Below, piece by piece: positions 55,589 to 64,000 of a stretch of DNA of 64,000 bases. The stretch's first letter is position 1. Every line of letters begins with the position of its first letter. Made by a program: the position numbers and the translations under genes. Where the stretch lies: contig OX453272.1 in NCBI GenBank assembly GCA_949710005.1, forward strand, positions 24,413,391 through 24,477,390, written 5' to 3'. The notes beneath the pieces are model-generated. The model was not told the origin of the DNA and made no database searches. It was given only the letters and a program-made list of their open reading frames with translations. The stretch comes from Ricordea florida. Taxonomy: Eukaryota; Cnidaria; Anthozoa; Corallimorpharia; Ricordeidae.

Positions 55589-56217
55589 TTGAGGTTCCGC
55601 ATCATAGTTCTGTATTCCTGTGGTGTCATCAGAGTTTTCCCAAGCTCAGAAGAAAATCGTGCGTGAAGTTCAGACCGAGCCTGTGAGTTAACAGCACCCA
55701 GCTCTATGTTGTTCAGGGCAGCTTCTTGGGGCAAATCCTTTTCTTGTGCAATGCCTTCCTCTTCATCTTGTGCTCTTGCATGCTCTGCTCCAGGGGCTAC
55801 AGCATCCCACGCATGTTCTGGAGGTCCCATGTGCTCCAAGTCATCAAAAGCTGCATCAATCGTGTCACCATTTTGGCTGAATTTGCCTTCATTTTCTTCA
55901 ATCAACACTCGTCTGTGCAAGAAATGATTTTTGAATGAAGGAAAGTTATCCATGAGGTCATGTTCTTCATCCCTCCACGGATTGTACAGCATCAGAAGAT
56001 TTCTGTACTTTTCTTCCCCTTCTGATTTTTCTTTGTGAAACCGGATGACACAATGCCTCTGCCGCTTTCTCATACAGCAAAGACCATTTGTAAGAGTGAT
56101 CGTTCTGGTGATCTGCTGCTCTTCAGGATCATCGCCATCACTGTCGTCGAGGATTAGGAATGTGATCCTCTTCATCCTCGTTAGAATCTTTAACACCAGT
56201 GGTGTAAGTAGCAGCAA
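55585..56217 (-). pseudogene. Helitron Rep-helicase linker
   Basis: A 210-codon frame with DDSDGDDPEEQQITRTITLT, CMRKRQRHCVIRFHKE and LLMLYNPWRDEEHDLM, a conserved stretch between Rep and helicase in animal Helitrons, followed by an acidic part (DDLEHMGPPEHAWDA). It overlaps the end of the Rep frame by a frame change near 56170. Confidence 0.75.
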
Positions 56218-57999
56218 ATTCTGCCATGCACATTGTCTCTAATTCGTCAGGTCTTGATTCATATCTGTCCATCAATGATGTGCAAAAGATCTTCGCTGAG
56301 TCATCAGGCATGTCTTTTATGGTTGCCATAGGTTTCACCATCATCACTCTTTTCTCTTTAGGTGCCGTATTCACAAAGACCTCTTTTCTGCTGACTTTTT
56401 TCAGAGGAAGAGACAGCAGTCTGTATGCTGCTTCCCGCGCACTGACCTCTCTGTTGTTCAGAAATGCTGATCCAACTTTCCTTAATTTCGCCTTGATGTC
56501 ATCTCCTCTGCTTTCTTCTACAACCTTTTTGAGCAGTTCACTCATGGATCGTTCACTCTTCAACATGTAGCTCGTGATATACATGATACACGAGTAAGGA
56601 TCTGTGATGAACTGAAGGTCCATGTTTGCCCTCCAGTAGCGTAAGATTGTACTGGTTGATGAATCTCTGAGATGGTTGTCTTTGCAAGATGATCTTTTTT
56701 CCACTTTTGGTCAACTTTAGTGCCTGTTGATAGCTCGGTATATCTGTCCCAGCCATTTGCAACAAGTTTTCCAGTGAAATGCTTTCCGCTACATCTTCCC
56801 TATCCATGGTTTGCCGCATACTGTTCAAAATTGCTTCACTAGCTTTTAGCTGTCTTGCTTCACGAACAGGATCAGGATCTGTTGAGGGTGCAGCAATGAC
56901 AGTCTCTGCGCTCGGTGGATGAGGAAATTTGAATCTGCATTGTCCGTGACATCTACACGTGGCCGAATGCACATGTTTTTGCAATGACTGTACGAGTTTT
57001 TTCATCTCTTCATCATCCGGGATAGTGCATTTCTGATATCCGTTAATGAATGCAGGAATTTCTTCATCCGAGTTTTCACCAAGCTTGGGTGCATCTTTGA
57101 TCCAAAGAACCATGTGTGCATGTGGGGAGCCACGAGCCTGGAATTCGATTCTGATCATGTAGTCCTGTAGTTCACCACTTGGATGACTTTTTCCTCCAAC
57201 AAACTCTTTGAAGAACAAATCAAGACGATGTTGGAACTGCCGAGCTGCAGTAACAGGATTGCATCGTAGCCAGTTGCATTTATCTTGCCATGACATATTT
57301 TTCACATCTTCATCTGAGAAGAGTCGTCCATACTGTCGACCAATGCTTTGAATGACTTCTGGCCATTGCATGTCAGCAGCAGAAAGTGTCAGAAACCAAG
57401 TTGGAATTCCAAGCTGGCGAACCAAGAAATCCAACAATACTGTCTTCCAGTATGCTGGTGAGCCACGGACATTTTTGAGAAATCTGTATGCATTGTCCAG
57501 CGTTCACCCTCCTATTCTGGAACGTTTTCCCTTGTGTCTGGCGCAGTGAAATGCTGAGATCATCTTTCACTTGTTTTGATTCCACGGTGTATTGTGCTGC
57601 AAGTAGATATTCGATATCTTTGGCAAACCTACCATCAGTATCAAGTAATCGCTGGTTGAAGTACTTTCTTGGTGTGATCTTTTTGCATCGTTTTTGAGTT
57701 AAGCCACCATGTCCATATGGATATTTCGACGGATTGGCGAGTTCCTCAAACTTTTCATCCAACAGGAAAGCACATGGTTTTTGATTTTCTCCGGGGGCTA
57801 CAGAGTAGGTGCTGTCTCCTTCAGTCATTTCTTCTTCTTGTACAAGAGTATCATAAGGGACACCACGCAATTTACTGGTTTCTGCAAATTCTACTTCATC
57901 GTCTTCATCTTCCTGCTGTTTTCTTTGAATGATGTTAGCAGTATCTTGGTCATCATTGTCTGTTGGAGCTTTATGTAGAGCAACATAATGCAGTTCTCC
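56138..57999 (-). pseudogene. Helitron Rep (HUH endonuclease) in three frames
   Basis: Rep nicks and rejoins DNA strands. Frame one (58002-57373) has GELHYVALHKA, an acidic region, and KYPYGHGGLTQKRCKKITPR. Frame two (57437-56553) has VRQLGIPTWFLTLSAAD, the HUH-motif segment RGSPHAHMVLWI, and Cys/His-rich CRCHGQCRFKFPHPP. Frame three (56704-56138) has ANMDLQFITDPYSCIMYITS, which includes the tyrosine region, and later EFAATYTTG. Two frame changes, near 57430 and 56650, break it. The catalytic histidines are present. Confidence 0.88.
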
Positions 58000-58001
58000 C
58001 A

Positions 58002-58797
58002 TCAGGCCGAGTGTGATTGTGTTTTCACTACTCTGTTACTGGGTTTGAACATCATGGGACCAGTCGGTGTGATTGTGTTGAGCACTCGAATATTGATGTT
58101 AAGCATGTCTGGAACAGCCTGAACGGTAATATTGTCAGCCCATGCACCATTCTTCAATTCGGAGATGTATTCTGTGAATCGTTGCACTTGTTGTTGCTCT
58201 TGACTCTCAGCTGCACGGCCGTTGTTGTCGTCTTCACCATCAGGCAACATTAGGAAAGCTGCATATTCATCTGAATCCTTGGTGTTTTCCAAGGAACCAA
58301 TCAGCTCTGAGCGTATTTCTGGTTCAGAAAGGGGTTGCACTCCAGACTGAGGCAAAGAAGCTGAAACTGCATGAAAAAAACAGTTTCCATCTCCAGGGAC
58401 ATCGTGAACAATAAAGTTGTGTCTTCTTGCTGTTGCCTGGATTGATTGGATGTTGTTTGATGGAGTATGTCGAATTTGTACTGCATCAGAAGTGTTATGC
58501 GTTGCTGGATCCTCTGGTTGATGTATTTCAGTATCAGATCCTGCTGGTCTTGTCATTGCTTCCCAAAGATCTGCATAATCATGTTCCCACTGACTTTCCC
58601 AGTCTTGACATAACTCAACATCTTTGTAGAGTGGGTTGTTTTCTTTCAGCCAGCGAAGTGCTTGTATCACTTTTTGGGGTCTGATGTACTCGTGCATATA
58701 ATGACCTTTGTATGTCAGTTTCCTTTTCAGCTTGAATGGTACTACTTCCGCGTTCTGTGGTAGTCTGGGCAACAGTGAAGTAACAGTTTGTAATCTA
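58002..58797 (-). pseudogene. Helitron Rep N-terminal part with OTU cysteine-protease domain
   Basis: From 58772 the frame reads LPQNAEVVPFKLKRKLTYKG, the conserved Helitron segment after the zinc-finger region, then an acidic stretch. The OTU-like segment IVHDVPGDGNCFFHAVSASL is about residues 125-145 and carries the D-G-N-C active-site Cys motif. It ends with NINIRVLNTITP and a stop at 58002; the next frame starts at 57999. OTU domains hydrolyse ubiquitin-type linkages; their role in Helitrons is not settled. Confidence 0.85.
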
Positions 58798-58802
58798 CAT
58801 GG

Positions 58803-58963
58803 TATAGTATATTTACGGATTTAACCAAGGATTGATTCAGATTGAATCATAACAACAACCATGACCTCCACACTTCGTGCTTCATACAGAAGAAGAACTC
58901 TACATGGGGGGGGGGGGGGGGGTGGGGAGGGTATAAGTATTATAAACATTAACAAACACTACA
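58803..58963 (-). repeat. Gypsy 3' LTR
   Basis: 161 bp. It differs from the 5' LTR mainly by a G-run expansion at 58905-58922 and TATAG for TGTAG at its minus-strand 3' edge. Confidence 0.92.
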
Positions 58964-59158
58964 TTCCTCCCTTCTTCGAACTACTAATTGGGTTGAAAGG
59001 AAAGAAAACCTAAATAAAGCTTAACAGTCATTATACGCATGTTCGTGTCTTGAAAAGTCAAATGGAGGTCTTAACATGAGGAAACACTTCGAATTGGTAT
59101 AGATAGGAAAACATAACACAACAGCAATTGCGTCAAACTCAATTCCGAGTCTAGGGGA

Positions 59159-60245
59159 TCAGTCCGGGCCAGCTGAAAGGTAGCCTAAAACATAGTCCTG
59201 AAATCTAGAGGGCAGTCTCTTCGATCTTGCGGGATGTAAGGTGGTGGAGTCACTTTGCATGGTACGATCCTCTGATTGTCTGTTTTCCGCTAAGCTGCCT
59301 TTATTTACTCTACCACAGGAAACCTTTTCCGGTTCTCTAGACTCTTGACTTGGTGGACATTGTGTTGTCTCCTGGTACGCATCATCATCTCGCTCGAGAT
59401 ACTTCTTCAAACGAGTTCCGGCGGTACTTTGCACTATCAGCCTCAACAAGCACACTATTGCTACTCTTCTTAGTAACTGTAAATGGGGATGATTTGTACG
59501 GCGTTGACAGTTTGTTTTCTTTCTCCTGTCTCAGTAACACCTTATCGCCTTCTCGAATCTCGCTTTCACATGCGTTCCTTTTGCAGTCTCAGATACATCT
59601 GTCCTTTGCTTTTCCTCTCACTGTCACGATCTCGGACTTCATCCTTAACGCTGAACTCTTGAAGATGGGGAAATTTGGTCCTGATGCGTCTTCCAAACAA
59701 CAATTCTGCCGGGCTAACCCCTGTAGTAGTACGTGGTGTACTATGATACATCATTAAGAAGTTGTCCATCTGCAATTGCCAGTTGCGACCCTCTGCTTGA
59801 GCAATACAGAGGCGCTTCAGGATACTGCGATTCTGCCTCTCTACTTCGCCATTTGCCTGTGGCCACAAGGGTGTGGTTCTCCTATGTTTGATTCCGTTTT
59901 CCTCCAAGTACTTCTTGAAGTGGTCACTGATAAACTGCGGCCCATTATCCGTCCTTAGGGACAAAGGAAGGGCATGAGTGACGAACATCTTGGACAACAT
60001 AAACACAATTTTCTCAGATGTAGTAGATTTGGTAAGTTCAATCTCGAAGAATCGGCTGTAATAGTCAACCACAACAAACACATAATCACCCGAAGGCAGT
60101 GGACCCAATAAGTCGGCTGCTAAATGTTGCCATGGTGCAGAAGGCAGTTCTGTGCATGTCAATGGCTCTGGTTTAGATGGTTGTGAAACTGACAGTCATG
60201 ACAGGTCTTACAAGCCTTCTGTACATCTTTATCGATGCCTGGCCA
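59159..60245 (-). pseudogene. Gypsy integrase
   Basis: The zinc-binding part (CKTCHDCQ, about 60205) is followed by the catalytic core: LAADLLGPLPSGDYVFVVVD with the first Asp, LRTDNGPQFISDHFKKYLEE with the second, and ANGEVERQNRSILKRL with the Glu, a DD35E arrangement. Then PRTTTGVSPAELLFGRRIRT and a basic tail. After a stop near 59566, a further frame (59455-59159) ends RSKRLPSRFQDYVLGYLS, the usual tail of such proteins. The core motifs are intact, but the frame is not. Confidence 0.88.
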
Positions 60246-61458
60246 CTACACTTTGGTTCGTAAACGTTGCTTCATTGCTACAATTCCAGGATGGCCTTTA
60301 TGTGCTAACTGAAGTACTTGAGAACGAAGTCGCTTTGGTATCACAATCCGAGCTCCAAGAAGAACAAGTTTTCCAATAGCACTTAATTCACCTCGCACAG
60401 GCAGATAATCCTTGAATTCCATGGCATGCCACTTTCCGTTCAAAAGATATTCTCGTACACTCTTCAACTCTGCGTCGTATTCTGAAGCTCTCTCAATTTC
60501 ACGGGTTGTCAGGGCAACAGGCGTTGATTCTTGAGCCACCCATCTAACATATTCTTCAGTTTGGTTTCTGTCTTCTGACGGTGTTATTGAACTCAGAAGA
60601 CGTGACAAACAATCTGCAACATTCTTGGGACCAGGAATATAATTCACTGTAAATTTGTAAGGTTGCATTCTTAGAAGCCATCTCTCAATCCTAGCGCAGC
60701 TCTTCGATTTAGGTGAGAAAATACATTCAAGAGGCTTGTGATCAGTCATTAGTTGAAACTCAGCACCATATAAATAGGCATGGAATCTTTCACAAGCCCA
60801 TACTATTGCCAAGGCCTCCTTTTCTGTTTGAGAATACCGTTATTTTGTATCAGACAAGCTTCTACTTGCATAGCTGATAACTCGCAGTTCTTGTCCCTGC
60901 TGTTGGACTAATACAGCTCCTAGGCCTACCGGAATTGCATCTGCTATCACCTTGGTTGGTGAATTCTTGTCAAAGTATCCAAGTGTTTCCGCGCTAGCCA
61001 GTCTAGGCAAATGATTTCTTTTGTTCTGGGCCCCACACAAATGGTTCTCCATTCTTCGTAAGCTGGCGGAGCGGTGCTGATACTGTTGCCAAGTCAGGAA
61101 TAAAACGTGCAGTGAAGTTGACAAGTCCTAGGAAGCTCCTCACTTCCCCAGCATTCCTTGGTTCTCAGGCATCAACTACAGCCTTCACTTTAACATCTGC
61201 AGGACCAGTTGCACGTGCCGACAAAACATTGCCCATGAACTCTTAATGTGACATCTTAAACTGACACTTATCTCGGTTCAGGGTCAACCCCCTGCTCCTC
61301 AACACCCGGACCACATTCTCAAATCTCTTATCATGTTCCTCTTCAGTGGGTGCATGGACTATCACATCATCTAGAATGTTGTGAGAACCATCACACTCTT
61401 GGAGGACTTGCTGGAGTACCTTCTGGTACGTCTCAGGTGCACAACTTATACCAAACAT
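60246..61458 (-). pseudogene. Gypsy partial reverse transcriptase and RNase H
   Basis: The RT begins only at MFGISCAPETYQKVLQQVL and ILDDVIVHAPTEEEH (catalytic DD) at 61458-61243. Fingers and the first half of the palm are missing. The RNase H part has FDKNSPTKVIADAIPVGLGA (60960), AIVWACERFHAYLYG and DHKPLECIFSPKSKSC, then IPGPKNVADCLSRLL. The integrase zinc-binding HPGIVAMKQRL starts at its end (60270). Frame changes are at 61243, 61124 and 60838. Confidence 0.88.
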
Positions 61459-61499
61459 GAGTCGTTTGTATCCGTACAGTCCCTTGTGTGTGCCAAAGG

Positions 61500-62980
61500 T
61501 AGTTATAACTTATTTTTAACTGGAAATTGTTAAGTTTGCCAATACCTTCACAGCACCCTGGAAACTTCTCAAAAATACTGGATTCCCCTTTAGCTTCATA
61601 CATAGAAACCTCTAGTGATTTGACATTTGGTCCCATCTTCAAAACTTGTAACATAATGGCAGTTTCTCGCCCCAGATGGGCGTGTCCCTCCTTTTCAATA
61701 ACAACAACTTCAACCCCACTTAACACTCTCTCACCAACTGACACTTCTGCAGTGAAAGTGCCTGCAACTTGAAATGGCTGATTTCTACCATATGCATACA
61801 ACTTCTTTGAAACTTTTCTTGAAACACACACAACCTTATTTGCTTTCAGATATTCCCATACATTACGACCTATGACATTGCAACTAGCACCAGAATCAAT
61901 AATCATTGTCACGGGCAAACCTCCTACTTTCACAGAGATTTTTCCATTACTCAAGACATCTGAATTGTGAAAAGTTCCAAATGCATATTCACAGTCATCA
62001 CTCTGCTTATCTTCAGCTTGTACCTGCCTTACATGGTGAGTTGCACGACTCCTTCGTCTGGTGTCTGGTTTACGCAGACCTCCAGTTACTTGGCCACGGT
62101 TTTGCTTCTCTTTAGTCGTACACATAACCTCAAAATGGCCCGCTCCATTGCAATTCCTACATTGCTTCCCTATTGCTGGACATCGGCGATCGCTGGCTTT
62201 ATGACCCATATATCCACGACAGAAACATTTGAGACTTCTTGAACTCTCATGTATTCTCGAATTCCTTTTTCCATCCACACTATTCACCTCACTATGCGCC
62301 TCATCAGCTCTTCCTTCGATTGAACGAGCCTGTTTTTCAGATTTTTTCATAGAACGGGCAATTTCTCGTAACTGTAGCAGTGTTAACTCTCGACCTTTCT
62401 GGAGTAACTTCCGACGGAGTTCATGTGACGAACACTTGCTGATCACTTGATCACGAATTCGCTCATCAATAGCAGGAGTATCTCCAAATTAGCAGGTTTG
62501 GGCTTTTAGTCTCAATCTGGTTACAAACTGTTCGACGGTCTCGTTGGCTAGTTGACTTGTTTCACGAAAACAAAGCCTTTCATATGGAACATTTGCTAGC
62601 GGTTTGAAATATTTATCCAAAGCCGCCTTCGCTTTCTGATAGCTATCTGATCCTTCTTCCTCGTTGAGCGTAAAATAAATATCCTGAACATTTAATCCTG
62701 CAGTGTGCAGCAATAAAGACTTCTTCTGGTCGGCATTCTTGACTCCTTTTCCCATCGCAAACAATTCAAAAGCTCGCAGCCGTCGTACCCAGCGTGCGGA
62801 AATACCAGCCGTTTCCGAACAGTCAAAAGGCTTTAATCCTTGTGCATCGCTCAAATAGATACTTGACATCTCGAACAAAAACTCTTGAAAAGACCGTCCT
62901 CGTCGCCAAAATGTAGTATATTTACGGATTGAACCAAGGATTGATTCAGATTGAATCATAACAACAACCATGACATCCAC
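61500..62980 (-). pseudogene. Gypsy gag (CCHC) and aspartic protease
   Basis: The gag frame includes WVRRLRAFELFAMGKGV, LLLHTAGLNVQDIYFTL and ETSQLANETVEQFVTRLRL. An in-frame TAA at 62489-62491 cuts it, and the same frame resumes from about 62488. Next come two zinc knuckles, CFCRGYMGHKASDRRC and CRNCNGAGHFEVMC (about 62235-62125), and the protease active site MIIDSGASCNVIG (about 61900). The polyprotein is read through to about 61500, where the RT is deleted. Gag packages the element RNA; the protease matures it. Confidence 0.85.
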
Positions 62981-63060
62981 ACTTCGTGCTTCATACAGAA
63001 CAAGAACTCAACATGGCGGTGGGGAGGGTATAAGTACTATAAACATTAACAAACACTACA
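62912..63060 (-). repeat. Gypsy 5' LTR
   Basis: 149 bp, unusually short. Minus-strand start TGTAGTGTTTGTTAATG, end ACGTAAATATACTACA-like; a TATACC word lies near 63028. Confidence 0.92.
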
Positions 63061-63983
63061 CGTGGTACATTAACAGCACTTCCATGAATTACCTTCTGGC
63101 CAACCCTTGGTAATCCTACGAGCTTCATGAAAGGGATATGCTGGCTTATCAGACGAAGTTCTGGTGGCCTGAGATTATTAAGTTCTGGTGGAATATCATC
63201 AAGTTGTAATTCATTGGCCCATGACTGCGTTGGTGTTACTCCCTTTTTAAACGCAGCATGACAGGTTTTGCATATCCAGTTTTTATCATGAGTGCTCAAT
63301 TTCTTGCCTTTCTTGTGCACATCAAGCATAATTTCTGCAGCCACTGTGTATTTTCCAATGTTCATCTCAACCACAGAAGATCTATAGAGAAGTCGATGAC
63401 AAGAGCAACATACATATACAGGCCCTTCGTTAATCTTTGCTGCAAATGTTTCTCCAGATTCATCAACAGTTGGTACATCATTTTTTTCATGCATTCTTTT
63501 TTTCTGTTTATTCTTCCTGTCCATTTCTTTACGTTTTTCTATTTCATCTGGACCTTCCTCTGCTCGGCGTCTTTGCATACTCTGCTTAATAGACACTCGA
63601 CGTTGCTCTGTTTTCTCTGGACCTTCCTCTGCTCTGTGTCTTTGTATACTCTGCCTAACAGACGCTCGACGTTGCTCTGTTTCCTCTGGACCTTCCTCTG
63701 CTCTGCGTCTTTGCATACTTTCTCTTGCAGATGTCCTGCGAATCTCTGATTCCTCGGGAGCCTCCTCTGCTCTGTGTCTTTGTTTGCTTGGTCTATCAAA
63801 CATTCTGCGTTTTTCTGTTTCTTCGGGTGTTTCCTCTGCCCTCAATGTCTGTTTACGCCTCCTGTCAATTCTTCTTTGCCTCTCACAGGCATCTTTGTGT
63901 GGCTCGTCAGAGCGATACCTTTTCATAGCTTCTCTACTGAGCTTCCTCTTTTGATCAGAACTTCTAGACCTGGATCGAGGCAT
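63061..63983 (-). pseudogene. Helitron N-terminal region: basic tandem repeats and zinc finger
   Basis: Met at 63983 opens MPRSRSRSSDQKRKLSREAM. Residues about 40-150 hold five to six tandem repeats of about 23 residues (RRRAEEGPEETEQRRASVRQ and variants). A Cys/His finger follows, with VYVCCSCHRLLYRSS and WICKTCHAAFKKG, and then LDDIPPELNNLRPPELRLIS and HIPFMKLVGLPRVGQKVIHG, which is a strong signature of animal Helitron Rep N-termini. The frame is open up to the Gypsy LTR at 63060, where it is interrupted and continues at 58797. Confidence 0.9.
63535..63870 (-). repeat. ~69-bp tandem repeats within the Helitron N-terminus
   Basis: Repeats of CTTCCTCTGCTCTGYGTCTTTG with TAYTCTGYYTAA-type spacers, about every 69 bp, encode Arg/Glu-rich repeats of the protein. 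Confidence 0.9.
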
Positions 63984-64000
63984 ATTTAATTCTAGTCACT

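Larger units (their letters stand above)
58803..63060 (-). mobile_element. Short-LTR Gypsy-type retrotransposon nested in the Helitron
   Basis: LTRs at 58803-58963 and 62912-63060 flank gag, protease, partial RT, RNase H and integrase on the minus strand. A primer-binding site TGGCGACGAGGACGG follows the 5' LTR, and a purine tract GAAGAAGGGAGGAA precedes the 3' LTR. Five-bp flanks CATGG (58798-58802) and CGTGG (63061-63065) match 4 of 5. Removing the element restores the Helitron reading frame. The first part of RT is deleted, so the copy is defective. Confidence 0.9.
54606..64000 (-). mobile_element. Helitron with OTU domain, split by a Gypsy element; runs to the right edge
   Basis: Minus-strand order: N-terminal basic repeats and zinc finger (63983-63061), Gypsy insertion (63060-58803), Rep N-terminus with OTU (58797-58002), Rep (57999-56138), acidic linker (56217-55585) and PIF1-like helicase (55588-54884). 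This is the Rep-helicase layout of an autonomous Helitron, with the OTU protease found in some animal lineages. The helicase is cut short, and at least five frame breaks exist. The 3' terminus could not be located; the 5' end is just beyond position 64000. Confidence 0.85.

Overview
This window looks like repeat-rich nuclear DNA from an anthozoan cnidarian, most likely a stony coral. The evidence is AT-rich sequence, GT-AG introns, a dense nest of eukaryotic transposable elements, and several protein families I recognise as multicopy in cnidarian genomes. I see no bacterial operons, rRNA, tRNA or CRISPR. Almost everything recognisable is a mobile element, or a gene derived from one, and nearly all of it is broken.

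Layout. 1-0.87 kb: edge of an internally deleted Gypsy LTR retrotransposon (minus strand). 0.87-1.13 kb: a dispersed repeat that recurs at 51.93 kb. 1.59-1.83 kb: a degenerate 21-bp tandem array. 1.83-9.51 kb: a full-length Tx1/L1-type LINE (minus) with a 14-bp target duplication, whose endonuclease domain is split by a hAT transposon (5.43-7.89 kb). 9.51-9.86 kb and 29.59-30.00 kb: two inverted copies of one repeat. They bracket a decayed MULE-like transposase (10.9-12.8 kb) and a multi-exon gene of a Kolobok-like cnidarian family (13.76-26.26 kb, minus). One exon of that gene is split by a complete BEL/Pao retrotransposon (14.78-22.20 kb) with a CCCCC target duplication, and the BEL element itself carries a MITE.

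26.8-32.1 kb is mostly unassigned, with small duplications and a palindrome. 32.1-35.8 kb is a CR1-type LINE (minus) whose N-terminus has a signal-peptide-like segment, a 2A-like motif and a PHD-like finger. 36.1-36.8 kb is a fragment of another cnidarian repeat gene. 37.0-39.55 kb is a second LINE, split by a solo LTR of the same BEL family with target duplication GAGGG.

40.6-53.4 kb is an array of four related ~2.3-4.5 kb units in direct orientation. Three have an intact terminus GCGGGAGTCGTATTTCTAGT. The fourth unit contains a Helitron Rep fragment, a (TA)n-flanked hairpin and a small hAT-type MITE; I infer that these units are non-autonomous Helitron relatives. 54.0-54.25 kb holds a PB1-like fragment. 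From 54.9 kb to the right edge lies an autonomous-type Helitron (minus) with N-terminal zinc-finger, OTU, HUH Rep and truncated PIF1-like helicase regions. A short-LTR Gypsy element (58.80-63.06 kb) is inserted between its N-terminal and OTU/Rep regions.

No gene here can be read as an intact working host gene. The value of the window is its stratigraphy: repeat, then LINE, then hAT; transposon-derived gene, then BEL, then MITE; Helitron, then Gypsy. It also holds several unusual modules: the 2A motif, the OTU domain, the large inverted pair and the Helitron-like tandem array. All family assignments are from reading translated motifs without a database search.
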